Source: Betaproteobacteria bacterium RBG_16_58_11 (GTDB lineage: Bacteria; Pseudomonadota; Gammaproteobacteria; Burkholderiales; Thiobacteraceae). Taken from it: a DNA stretch of 5,020 nucleotides. Under the pieces are notes generated by a model that was given only the letters and a program-made list of their open reading frames with translations, made no database searches and had not been told where the DNA came from. Below are positions 1-5,020 of the stretch, piece after piece. The first letter of the stretch is position 1. Every line of letters starts with the position of its first letter. The translations under genes and the position numbers were made by a program. The stretch is from NCBI GenBank assembly GCA_001770235.1, contig MEQN01000035.1, positions 5,427 through 10,446 on the forward strand, in the 5' to 3' direction.

Positions 1-1541
1 GGTGCATCTCGCGCCAATTGTGGTGGGGGCATCGCATTCCCGCCTGGTATGACGCGGAAGGAAACATCTACGTCGCACGCACCCTGGCCGAGGCGCAGCA
101 GCAAGCCGGTGATAAAGCCTTGACCCAGGACGAAGACGTGCTCGATACCTGGTTTTCCTCCGCGCTGTGGCCCTTTTCCACGCTCGGCTGGCCGGATGAA
201 ACCGCCGAACTCAAGCGCTATCTGCCGACCAGCGTGCTGGTCACCGGCTTCGACATCATCTTCTTCTGGGTGGCGCGCATGGTGATGATGTCCTTGCACT
301 TCACCGACCAAGTGCCATTCCGCGAAGTGTATGTCACCGGCCTGGTGCGCGACGCGCAGGGGCAGAAGATGAGCAAATCCAAAGGCAATATTCTGGACCC
401 CCTGGATTTGATCGATGGCATCGACCTCGATCACTTGGTGGAAAAACGCACCAGCAACTTGATGAACCCGAAGCAAGCGGGGTCGATCGCGAAAGCCACG
501 CGCAAAGAATTCCCCGAGGGCATTCCCGCGTTTGGCGCCGATGCGCTGCGCTTCACCTTCGCCAGCCTGGCCACGCATGGCCGCGACATCAAATTCGATT
601 TGCAGCGCTGCGACGGCTATCGCAACTTCTGCAACAAGCTGTGGAACGCCACGCGCTATGTGCTGATGAATTGCGAGGGCCACGATGTGGGCCTGGATGA
701 AGCGCACCCCCTGCAATATTCCGACATGGACAAATGGATCATCGGCCGCTTGCAGCTCGCGGAAAAAGAAGTCGCCGACGCCTTCGCGCAATACCGCTTC
801 GATTTGGCCGCGCAAGCGATCTACCAATTCGTGTGGGACGAGTATTGCGATTGGTATGTGGAATTGGCCAAGGTGCAATTGCAGCACGGCAACGAGGCTT
901 CAATCCGCACCACGCGCCGCACCCTGGTGCGCGTATTGGAAGCCACGCTGCGCCTCGCGCACCCGATCATTCCCTTCATCACCGAGGAGTTGTGGCAAAT
1001 CGTCGCTCCCTTGTCTGGAAAATCCGGGAACAGCATCATGCTCGCGCCTTATCCTGTGACAAACCCCGCCAAAATCGACCGCGCCGCGATGGATAAAGCC
1101 GCCCTGCTCAAGGATTTGATCAATGCCTGCCGCGCGTTGCGCGGTGAAATGTCGATTTCCCCCGCACTGAAAGTACCGCTGGTGGCCTTGGGCGATGCAG
1201 CCACGCTGGCGGGCTTTGCGCCTTATCTGACCGCGCTGGCCAAGCTGTCGGAGGTCGAGATCGAGGCCCACGCGCTGCCGCAAACCCAAGCGCCGGTGCA
1301 GATCGTGGGGGAATACCGCTTGATGCTGAAGATCGAAATCGACCTGGAAGCGGAGCGCGCGCGCATCGATAAAGAAATCACGCGCGTAGCAGGCGAAATC
1401 GCCAAAGCCCAAGGCAAGCTGGGCAATGCCGGCTTCGTGGATAAGGCCCCGCCGGCGGTCGTAGCGCAGGAAAAGGAGCGGCTGGAAGGATTTAGCGCCA
1501 CGCTGGATAAGTTGGTCGCGCAGCGGGAAAAATTGAACTAA
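1..1541 (+). CDS. valS: Valyl-tRNA synthetase, C-terminal part (5' end outside window)
   Basis: This class I aminoacyl-tRNA synthetase charges tRNA-Val with valine in the cytoplasm. The frame is open to the left edge (first full codon at 3), so a TTG or other codon near 18 is not the start. About 512 residues are visible of a protein usually around 920-950 long. Counting from codon 3, the segment opens with [17 protein letters not shown], the typical stretch after the CP1 editing domain. DTWFSS follows at about 48-53 and the catalytic-loop motif KMSKS at 122-126 (bases 366-380). The anticodon-binding domain runs from about 240 ([11 protein letters not shown]) to about 395 and contains [13 protein letters not shown] near 376. 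The charged C-terminal tRNA-binding coiled coil spans about 442-512. An insertion after KMSKS (near [12 protein letters not shown]) matches beta/gamma-proteobacterial enzymes. The HIGH motif and most of the editing domain lie upstream. No frameshift or missing motif is seen. It ends at TAA 1539-1541. Confidence 0.98.
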   Translation, partial: CISRQLWWGHRIPAWYDAEGNIYVARTLAEAQQQAGDKALTQDEDVLDTWFSSALWPFSTLGWPDETAELKRYLPTSVLVTGFDIIFFWVARMVMMSLHFTDQVPFREVYVTGLVRDAQGQKMSKSKGNILDPLDLIDGIDLDHLVEKRTSNLMNPKQAGSIAKATRKEFPEGIPAFGADALRFTFASLATHGRDIKFDLQRCDGYRNFCNKLWNATRYVLMNCEGHDVGLDEAHPLQYSDMDKWIIGRLQLAEKEVADAFAQYRFDLAAQAIYQFVWDEYCDWYVELAKVQLQHGNEASIRTTRRTLVRVLEATLRLAHPIIPFITEELWQIVAPLSGKSGNSIMLAPYPVTNPAKIDRAAMDKAALLKDLINACRALRGEMSISPALKVPLVALGDAATLAGFAPYLTALAKLSEVEIEAHALPQTQAPVQIVGEYRLMLKIEIDLEAERARIDKEITRVAGEIAKAQGKLGNAGFVDKAPPAVVAQEKERLEGFSATLDKLVAQREKLN

Positions 1542-1544
1542 CGC

Positions 1545-1564
1545 GGCGTCGAAATCACGACGTC
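1545..1564 (+). terminator. Possible weak terminator hairpin after valS
   Basis: Bases 1545-1551 (GGCGTCG) pair with 1558-1564 (CGACGTC) around a 6-base loop, giving seven pairs including one G-T wobble. The hairpin starts 3 bases after the valS stop and is followed on the + strand only by the short TTTGTC tract, so as an intrinsic terminator it is weak. It lies between two convergent genes and could act in either direction. On the minus strand no T tract follows directly. Confidence 0.35.
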
Positions 1565-1580
1565 TTTGTCCGGAATTGGA

Positions 1581-1799
1581 TTACTTCGGGATTCTTTTTT
1601 TACGGCGTCTTTCCACCAGACGCTGGATATCCTGCGGACACGTTTCCGGGTCGATCTCTTCCACGATCAAGCCGTCTTCATCAATATATTCAATTTCTTC
1701 AAGGGGATCGGCATGAGCCCCGGCATCGCGTTCCTCTTGACGATGCTTGGCATGCTCCAACTCTAGAGAATCGTGATGGGGATGAAGCCATTCAAACAT
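1581..1799 (-). CDS. Hypothetical small acidic protein (72 aa)
   Basis: I do not recognise this protein. The frame runs from ATG (1799-1797) to TAA (1583-1581). The N-terminus is aromatic and His-rich (MFEWLHPHHD), followed by a charged stretch with several His residues. A strongly acidic core (EEIEYIDEDGLIVEEIDPE) covers about residues 34-52, and the tail is basic (RRRKKRIPK). A single Cys is at about 54. No signal peptide or membrane segment is visible, so a soluble cytoplasmic protein is likely. A purine-rich GAGCAGG with AGG five bases before the ATG is a plausible ribosome-binding site. The gene is convergent with valS, with 39 bases between the stops. The ordered charge distribution and ribosome site favour a real gene over the overlapping + strand frame, but I have no family match. 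Confidence 0.6.
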   Translation of the reverse strand: MFEWLHPHHDSLELEHAKHRQEERDAGAHADPLEEIEYIDEDGLIVEEIDPETCPQDIQRLVERRRKKRIPK

Positions 1800-1826
1800 T
1801 ATTGCCTGCTCTTGAAATTCGTATGC

Positions 1827-1845
1827 CTTGGGTCCGGTACCCAGG
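1827..1845. repeat. Inverted repeat / hairpin upstream of the 72-aa gene
   Basis: CTTGGGT (1827-1833) pairs with ACCCAGG (1839-1845) around a 5-base loop, giving seven pairs with one wobble. It lies 27 bases before the minus-strand ATG at 1799, so it would fall in that gene's leader or act as a DNA operator. There is no U tract, so it is not an intrinsic terminator. Its function is unknown. Confidence 0.4.
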
Positions 1846-1942
1846 TAATTGCAAATAGCGTGCCAAATCGACTGAGGCTTTAGGCTTACTTAAACTTTTT
1901 CGCAATCCGGCCGTTATCAAGTACAGTGGGTGACTCCATGCA

Positions 1943-1971
1943 TTGACAAGCCCACGCAAAAATCTCAACAT
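1943..1971 (+). promoter_or_regulatory. Candidate sigma-70 promoter for the 89-aa gene
   Basis: A perfect -35 box TTGACA (1943-1948) is followed after 17 bases by CAACAT (1966-1971), which matches the -10 consensus at only three of six positions. Transcription would start near 1978 and give a leader of about 20 bases that still contains the ribosome-binding site. An alternative just upstream is TTCGCA (1899-1904), 17 bases, TACAGT (1922-1927), with four of six matches in each box. Choosing between them needs a transcript start map. Confidence 0.4.
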
Positions 1972-1986
1972 TTTCAATCTATTTCC

Positions 1987-1995
1987 AAAGGGAAG
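1987..1995 (+). promoter_or_regulatory. Ribosome-binding site of the 89-aa gene
   Basis: The purine run AAAGGGAAG ends 5 bases before ATG 2001. This supports 2001 as the start rather than the in-frame ATG at 2013 or the shifted frame that opens upstream. Confidence 0.6.
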
Positions 1996-2000
1996 CCGCC

Positions 2001-2270
2001 ATGCCGCAACGTATGATTCAACTCAAAGACGAAGAAATCACCATGCTGCGCGAAGAAATGGAAATGCTGATGTCCGAGCGGCAAAGCCTGCTACGCCTCG
2101 CCGGCGCGGCGGCGGCTTTCGTAGCCGAGCTCGACACCAAAAGCCTGCCCGAGAATACCTACGAAGCAGCCGAATTTCTCGCGGAATTTTTGAATGAATT
2201 ATCGGAAGAAACCTTGCGTGATTCGCTGGACGCCGTCAAAGCGCACATGATCGGCGAGGCCGCCGCATAA
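2001..2270 (+). CDS. Hypothetical helical protein (89 aa)
   Basis: I do not recognise a named family. The start at ATG 2001 is set by a good ribosome-binding site 5 bases upstream, and the stop is TAA 2268-2270. Residues 1-33 are charged and Leu/Met/Ile-rich (MIQLKDEEITMLREEMEMLM and onward) and look like a short coiled coil suited to dimerisation. Residues 34-44 are an Ala-rich hydrophobic patch (LAGAAAAFVAEL), too short and acidic-flanked to be a clear membrane helix. Residues 45-89 look like acidic helices broken by a Pro (KSLPENTYEAAEF, then LSEETLRDSLDAVKAHM). No Cys, signal peptide or DNA-binding motif is visible. The gene is probably monocistronic, since its downstream neighbour is convergent with 25 bases between the stops. 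SlyX was considered for the small coiled-coil look, but its sequence does not match. Confidence 0.8.
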   Translation: MPQRMIQLKDEEITMLREEMEMLMSERQSLLRLAGAAAAFVAELDTKSLPENTYEAAEFLAEFLNELSEETLRDSLDAVKAHMIGEAAA

Positions 2271-2295
2271 TCTTGGAAGCGGAATAAAACCCGTT

Positions 2296-5020
2296 CTATT
2301 GCTCTTCTTGAACCGCCTTCACCGGCGCGGCGCGCTGGGGTGGGCTCGCTACTTTGAGCGTCGGGGTAGCCAGCGTGCCGCCCAGCGTAAACGGAGTGCG
2401 TAGCACCGTGGCGCGGGTACGCAGTTCGCCCAGCAGATTTCCCGATAAATTACGCTCGGCCGAGAATTCCAAATTCCCGTTCGCGCTCATCATCCCCGTC
2501 AGCAGCTTCAATTGCCGATACTGATAGCGTCCATTGGCGAGTTGCAAATAACCCGACAGCTCGTTGAAATGGGTTTTGCCGCCGATATTGCCGCTGCTTC
2601 GCGCGGACTGAATCGCGCGCACCAGATCAACACCGGATAGCTCCCCGTCGCGCACGCGGAACGTCGCTTGCACTTGCGGCGCATCCATCAATGTTTCCAG
2701 CGCGGAAGATTTCGTCGTCAGACGAATCTTTGCTTCCAACGCGCCGCTCGCCTTCATGTTGCGCGTAAACAGCGTGAGCGCCGGCTCGATCGCTACCTGG
2801 CGCACGCCCAAGTCGCTCCTGAACATCCAGCCATCGCGCCATTCGACTTGCGCGTTGCCGCTCAACGAGCCGCCGTAGAGTTGCCCTTCGATATGACTCA
2901 AGGTCATGCTGCCTGGGCGCGCGATGGCGGTAATTTTCAGCTCGTCGAATTGAATCCGCGGCTCCAAGGGCAGCACGGAACGGGTCGCGGCCAGTTGAAT
3001 CGCCAGCGCATCCCCCTGCGGCGTGAAATCGATGGCGATGCGCTGATCGGTGCTCTTGATCTGCGCCCCGGCGAATCGGCCATGATCCATTTTCACATCC
3101 GCGTCGAACGCGAATAAATCGAGCAAGCGATTCGCCAGCCTGGCGTCTTTTACCAACACTCGCTCGAACTGCACCGGCGCGGCTTGGGCTTGATATTGGC
3201 TCCAGACCGATAGCGCGCTCACGCTATCCTCCGACAAGGCCACCGCCTCCAACTCCACCCGGCGCATCGTCTTCTCTTCCGAGAACCAGGAGGTGAAAAC
3301 CGGGAATAGACGCGCCGTTCCCACGCGCACATCGGCCAGATCGCCGATCGCCACCCCTTCCAATTCGAGATGGGGCGCCGGATAAACCGAAAAGCGAATC
3401 TCTTTTACCACTACCCGCTGCCCGAGCGACTCGGTCAACTGACGCTCCAGTTTTGGAATATAAAAATTAAATGAAATGAGATGCATCACCGCCAGCGCGA
3501 ACGCCAACAAGCCTAGAACACCGTAGGCGGCCGGCTTGATCAGTTTTTTATCAAACCGGATATGGGCGCGTTTGCGCGCTGTCAGAAAGGGGAACACGGC
3601 CTCGCCCTGCGCCGCCGCCATTGCGCGCGCCTGGGCCTCGGCGCGCAAATGCGCTTCCTCGGCTTCCTCGCGCCGCGCCGCTTCTTCCACACGCCGCAGC
3701 GCTTCTTCGGCCTCGGCGCGCGCCGCCGCTTCGGCCGCTTCGCGCGCCTGCCGCCGCGCTTCGTCCCGCGCGCGCGCTTCCGCTTCGGCGCGTTCGCGGG
3801 CTTCGGCCAGCGCCCGGGCCGCCGCTTCAGCCGCCTCGGCTGCCGCGCGCTCCGCTTCCTGTTGGCGCGCCGCTTCTTCGCGCGCCAGCCGCGCTTCTTC
3901 CGCGCACTGTTGTTCTTCCAGTTGACGCTTTACCGCTTCGGCTTCAAGCCGCACCGCTTCTTCCGCCTCGGCCACGGCGCGGGCTTCGGCTTCCGCGCGC
4001 AGGCGTTCCTCATCGGCGCGGCGTTGCGCCTCTTCTTCCGCACGGGCAGCGGCTTCGGCCATCGCGCGCGCCTCGCGTTCGGCTTCCTCGCGCTGCTCGG
4101 CTGCCAGCCGCGCTTGCTCCGCCGCCTGCGCTGCGGCTTCTTCAATGCGGCGCTGCTCCGCTTCGGCTTCGCGCCGCGCCGCTTCTTCCGCCTCGGCCAC
4201 AGCACGGGCTTCGGCTTCCGCGCGCATGCGTTCCTCATCGGCGCGGCGTTGCGCTTCTTCCTCTGCTTTGGCGCGGGCTTCGACCATCGCGCGCGCCTCG
4301 TGTTCGGCTTCCTCGCGCGCCCTGCGTTCTTCTTCCGCACGCTGTTCGGCTGCCAGCCGCGCTGTCTCCGCCTGGCGTTGCGCTTCCGCTTCGGCCATCG
4401 TGCGCGCCTCCGCTTCTTTTCGCGCCAGACGCTCGGCTTTGATCTTGGCTTCCTCCGCCAGCCGCCGCGCTTCCGCTTCGGCCAGCGCACGCGCTTCCGC
4501 TTCCTGTCGCAGGCGCGATTCTTCCTCCAGCTTGGCGCGGGCCTCTGCCTCGGCGCGCTGACGGGCTTCTTCGTCTTCGCGTGCGCGCGCTTCAATGCGG
4601 CGTTTCACGCGCGCTTCCAATTCGGCGGCAAGCCGCGCTTCATCCAAGGCCTTGGCCAGCGCCTGGGCTTCCTCCTCCGCGCGCCGCTTGTCCTGTTCCA
4701 TTTCACGCATGCGCGCTTCCATCTCGCCGCGGCGCTGCGCTTCTTCCTCGGCCTGCATCTTGGCTTCCAGCTCGCGGCGGGCATTCGCCTTGTCTTCCGC
4801 TTCCTTGGCCAGGCGCGCATTTTCCTCGGCCGCTTCGCGCGCCTTTTCCGCCGCCAGCGCTTGTTGCTCCGCTTGCTCGCGCGCTTTTTTTTCTGCTTCC
4901 ATGCGCGCATGGGCTTCGGCCTGGGCGCGCTGCGCGGCTTCCTGTTTCGCCTTGCGCGCCGCTTCGGCCCGCGCAAGCGCTTCGGCTTCCAGCGCCTTGG
5001 CGCGGGCTGCGGCTTGCTCG
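2296..5020 (-). CDS. AsmA-like membrane protein with very long N-terminal helical region (5' end outside window)
   Basis: The frame stays open to the right edge, so the ATG at 4902 is internal. At least 907 residues are visible (residue 1 = codon 5019-5017) and the stop is TAG 2298-2296. Residues 1 to about 470 are almost only Ala, Glu, Arg, Gln, Lys and Leu, with no Gly/Pro break: a long coiled coil or single alpha helix. Residues 473-496 are a linker with a basic patch (TARKRAHIRFDKKLIKP). One TM helix follows at about 497-517 (AAYGVLGLLAFALAVMHLISF). Then come AsmA-family features: IPKLERQLTESLGQRVVVKE and a VYPAPHLELEGVAIGDL strand pattern, with an AsmA C-terminal-type region at about 755-895 (MKASGALEAKIRL, SGYLQLANGRYQY, TPFTLGGTLATPTLKV). 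The end is a Pro/Ala tail. AsmA-like proteins are inner-membrane anchored, project into the periplasm and are linked to phospholipid transport and envelope homeostasis. By that topology the long helix would be cytoplasmic (inference). The AsmA assignment is confident; the exact role is not known. Confidence 0.9.
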   Translation of the reverse strand, partial: EQAAARAKALEAEALARAEAARKAKQEAAQRAQAEAHARMEAEKKAREQAEQQALAAEKAREAAEENARLAKEAEDKANARRELEAKMQAEEEAQRRGEMEARMREMEQDKRRAEEEAQALAKALDEARLAAELEARVKRRIEARAREDEEARQRAEAEARAKLEEESRLRQEAEARALAEAEARRLAEEAKIKAERLARKEAEARTMAEAEAQRQAETARLAAEQRAEEERRAREEAEHEARAMVEARAKAEEEAQRRADEERMRAEAEARAVAEAEEAARREAEAEQRRIEEAAAQAAEQARLAAEQREEAEREARAMAEAAARAEEEAQRRADEERLRAEAEARAVAEAEEAVRLEAEAVKRQLEEQQCAEEARLAREEAARQQEAERAAAEAAEAAARALAEARERAEAEARARDEARRQAREAAEAAARAEAEEALRRVEEAARREEAEEAHLRAEAQARAMAAAQGEAVFPFLTARKRAHIRFDKKLIKPAAYGVLGLLAFALAVMHLISFNFYIPKLERQLTESLGQRVVVKEIRFSVYPAPHLELEGVAIGDLADVRVGTARLFPVFTSWFSEEKTMRRVELEAVALSEDSVSALSVWSQYQAQAAPVQFERVLVKDARLANRLLDLFAFDADVKMDHGRFAGAQIKSTDQRIAIDFTPQGDALAIQLAATRSVLPLEPRIQFDELKITAIARPGSMTLSHIEGQLYGGSLSGNAQVEWRDGWMFRSDLGVRQVAIEPALTLFTRNMKASGALEAKIRLTTKSSALETLMDAPQVQATFRVRDGELSGVDLVRAIQSARSSGNIGGKTHFNELSGYLQLANGRYQYRQLKLLTGMMSANGNLEFSAERNLSGNLLGELRTRATVLRTPFTLGGTLATPTLKVASPPQRAAPVKAVQEEQ
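3916..4114 (-). repeat. Tandem duplication, copy A (inside AsmA-like CDS)
   Basis: This is the C-terminal-side copy. Bases 3954-4093 align with 4179-4318 at a constant offset of 225 (75 codons) with few differences. Weaker similarity extends left to 3916. Its protein carries EEAQRRADEERLRAEAEARA, VAEAEEA and, at the N-side, ARLAAEQREEAERE. Confidence 0.8.
4141..4363 (-). repeat. Tandem duplication, copy B (inside AsmA-like CDS)
   Basis: This is the N-terminal-side copy, nearly abutting copy A. It carries EEAQRRADEERMRAEAEARA and VAEAEEA. Compared with copy A it has 24 extra bases (8 codons) between the ARLAAEQR block and the AEHEARAM block, since the offset changes from 225 to 249. The reading frame is kept. 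Confidence 0.8.

Larger units (their letters stand above)
1800..2000. other. Divergent intergenic region
   Basis: This roughly 200-base stretch separates the leftward 72-residue gene from the rightward 89-residue gene and is visibly more AT-rich than its surroundings. It should hold the promoters of both. It contains a hairpin at 1827-1845, a short direct repeat GGCTT-TA-GGCTT at 1876-1887 and a perfect TTGACA at 1943-1948. A possible leftward promoter reads TTGCGA, 17 bases, TAAAGC on the minus strand (roughly 1907-1879), but both boxes are poor. A 61-residue minus-strand frame here (1792-1977) overlaps the next gene's start and is not convincing. Confidence 0.6.
3604..5020 (-). repeat. Low-complexity Ala/Glu/Arg helix-coding region
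   Basis: This is the first roughly 470 visible residues of the AsmA-like protein, written here as a DNA region because its composition distorts gene finding. Codons are largely GCG/GCC, GAA/GAG and CGC, which leaves long stop-free stretches in other frames on both strands. A 12-residue pattern EAEARxxAEAEx recurs four times, at residues 173-184, 202-213, 268-279 and 343-354. One Cys is present (EEQQCAEEAR). The charges are mixed and roughly balanced. A continuous helix of this length would reach about 70 nm at 0.15 nm per residue. Confidence 0.85.

Noticed and set aside
900..1412. Minus-strand 170-residue frame inside valS, and other frames at 685-1096 and 1223-1501
   Set aside because: They lie wholly within the clear valS coding sequence and show no family features.
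1566..1766. Plus-strand 66-residue frame opposite the 72-residue gene
   Set aside because: No ribosome-binding site was seen and it begins inside the probable terminator zone. The minus-strand frame has better start signals and protein character.
1792..1977. Minus-strand 61-residue frame in the intergenic region
   Set aside because: It overlaps the start of the 72-residue gene, covers the AT-rich promoter region and has no convincing ribosome site or family character.
1943..2197. Plus-strand 84-residue frame overlapping the 89-residue gene
   Set aside because: It begins on the TTGACA box and has Arg-rich shifted-frame character. The 2001 frame has the ribosome site and coherent helices.
2668..3117. 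Plus-strand 149-residue frame
   Set aside because: Antisense to the AsmA-like domain, with no ribosome site or recognisable motif.
3536..3925. Plus-strand frame of 129 residues (Ala/Ser/Arg-rich), and the similar one at 4145-4561
   Set aside because: Both are mirror images of the GC-rich helix codons; Ala-Ser-Arg low complexity is what the antisense of that region must give.
3621..4442. Plus-strand open frame of 273 residues, rich in Arg/Pro/Leu/Ala
   Set aside because: It is the antisense of the Ala/Glu/Arg helix region. Codon composition removes stops on the other strand, and the product is low-complexity with no domain.
3930..4595. Minus-strand frames rich in Arg/Lys/Pro (3930-4595 and 4605-4976)
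   Set aside because: They are shifted frames of the same helix-coding DNA. The AsmA-like frame is longer and continues into recognisable domains.
4900..4902. ATG at 4902 as the start of the AsmA-like protein
   Set aside because: The same frame continues without a stop to position 5020 with identical composition, so the real start is outside the window.
3604..5020. Calling the helical region TolA
   Set aside because: TolA has a TM helix before its long Ala/Lys-rich helix and a distinct C-terminal domain. Here the helix precedes the TM and is followed by an AsmA-type domain.

Overview
The window reads as chromosomal DNA of a Gram-negative proteobacterium. The valyl-tRNA synthetase is of the beta/gamma-proteobacterial kind, and GC-rich codons with frequent GCG/CGC and GCC/GGC suggest a betaproteobacterium. 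An order-level guess (Nitrosomonadales/Gallionellales-like) is inference only. I see no rRNA, tRNA, CRISPR array, insertion sequence or phage gene.

Layout: (1) Positions 1-1541 (+) hold the C-terminal part (about 512 residues) of valS, with the KMSKS loop, anticodon-binding domain and C-terminal tRNA-binding coiled coil. Its start lies left of the window. (2) At 1581-1799 (-), convergent with valS, is a probable 72-residue acidic protein of unknown function. A weak hairpin sits between the two stop codons. (3) Positions 1800-2000 are a divergent intergenic region with a perfect TTGACA box, other weak promoter-like elements and a 7-bp hairpin. (4) At 2001-2270 (+) is a well-placed 89-residue helical protein of unknown function. 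(5) From 2296 to the right edge (-) runs one uninterrupted frame of at least 907 residues that is still open at position 5020. Its C-terminal half is one transmembrane helix followed by an AsmA-like periplasmic domain. The half before it is at least 470 residues of Ala/Glu/Arg-rich helix, partly built by tandem duplication.

The genes do not form one operon: valS and the 89-residue gene point right, the 72-residue gene and the AsmA-like gene point left. valS is housekeeping. The unusual item is the AsmA-like protein. AsmA-family proteins are normally anchored by a TM helix at the very N-terminus, with the bulk in the periplasm. Here a very long charged helix precedes the TM segment and should therefore lie in the cytoplasm. 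Its true N-terminus is outside the window, so its full domain make-up is unknown.
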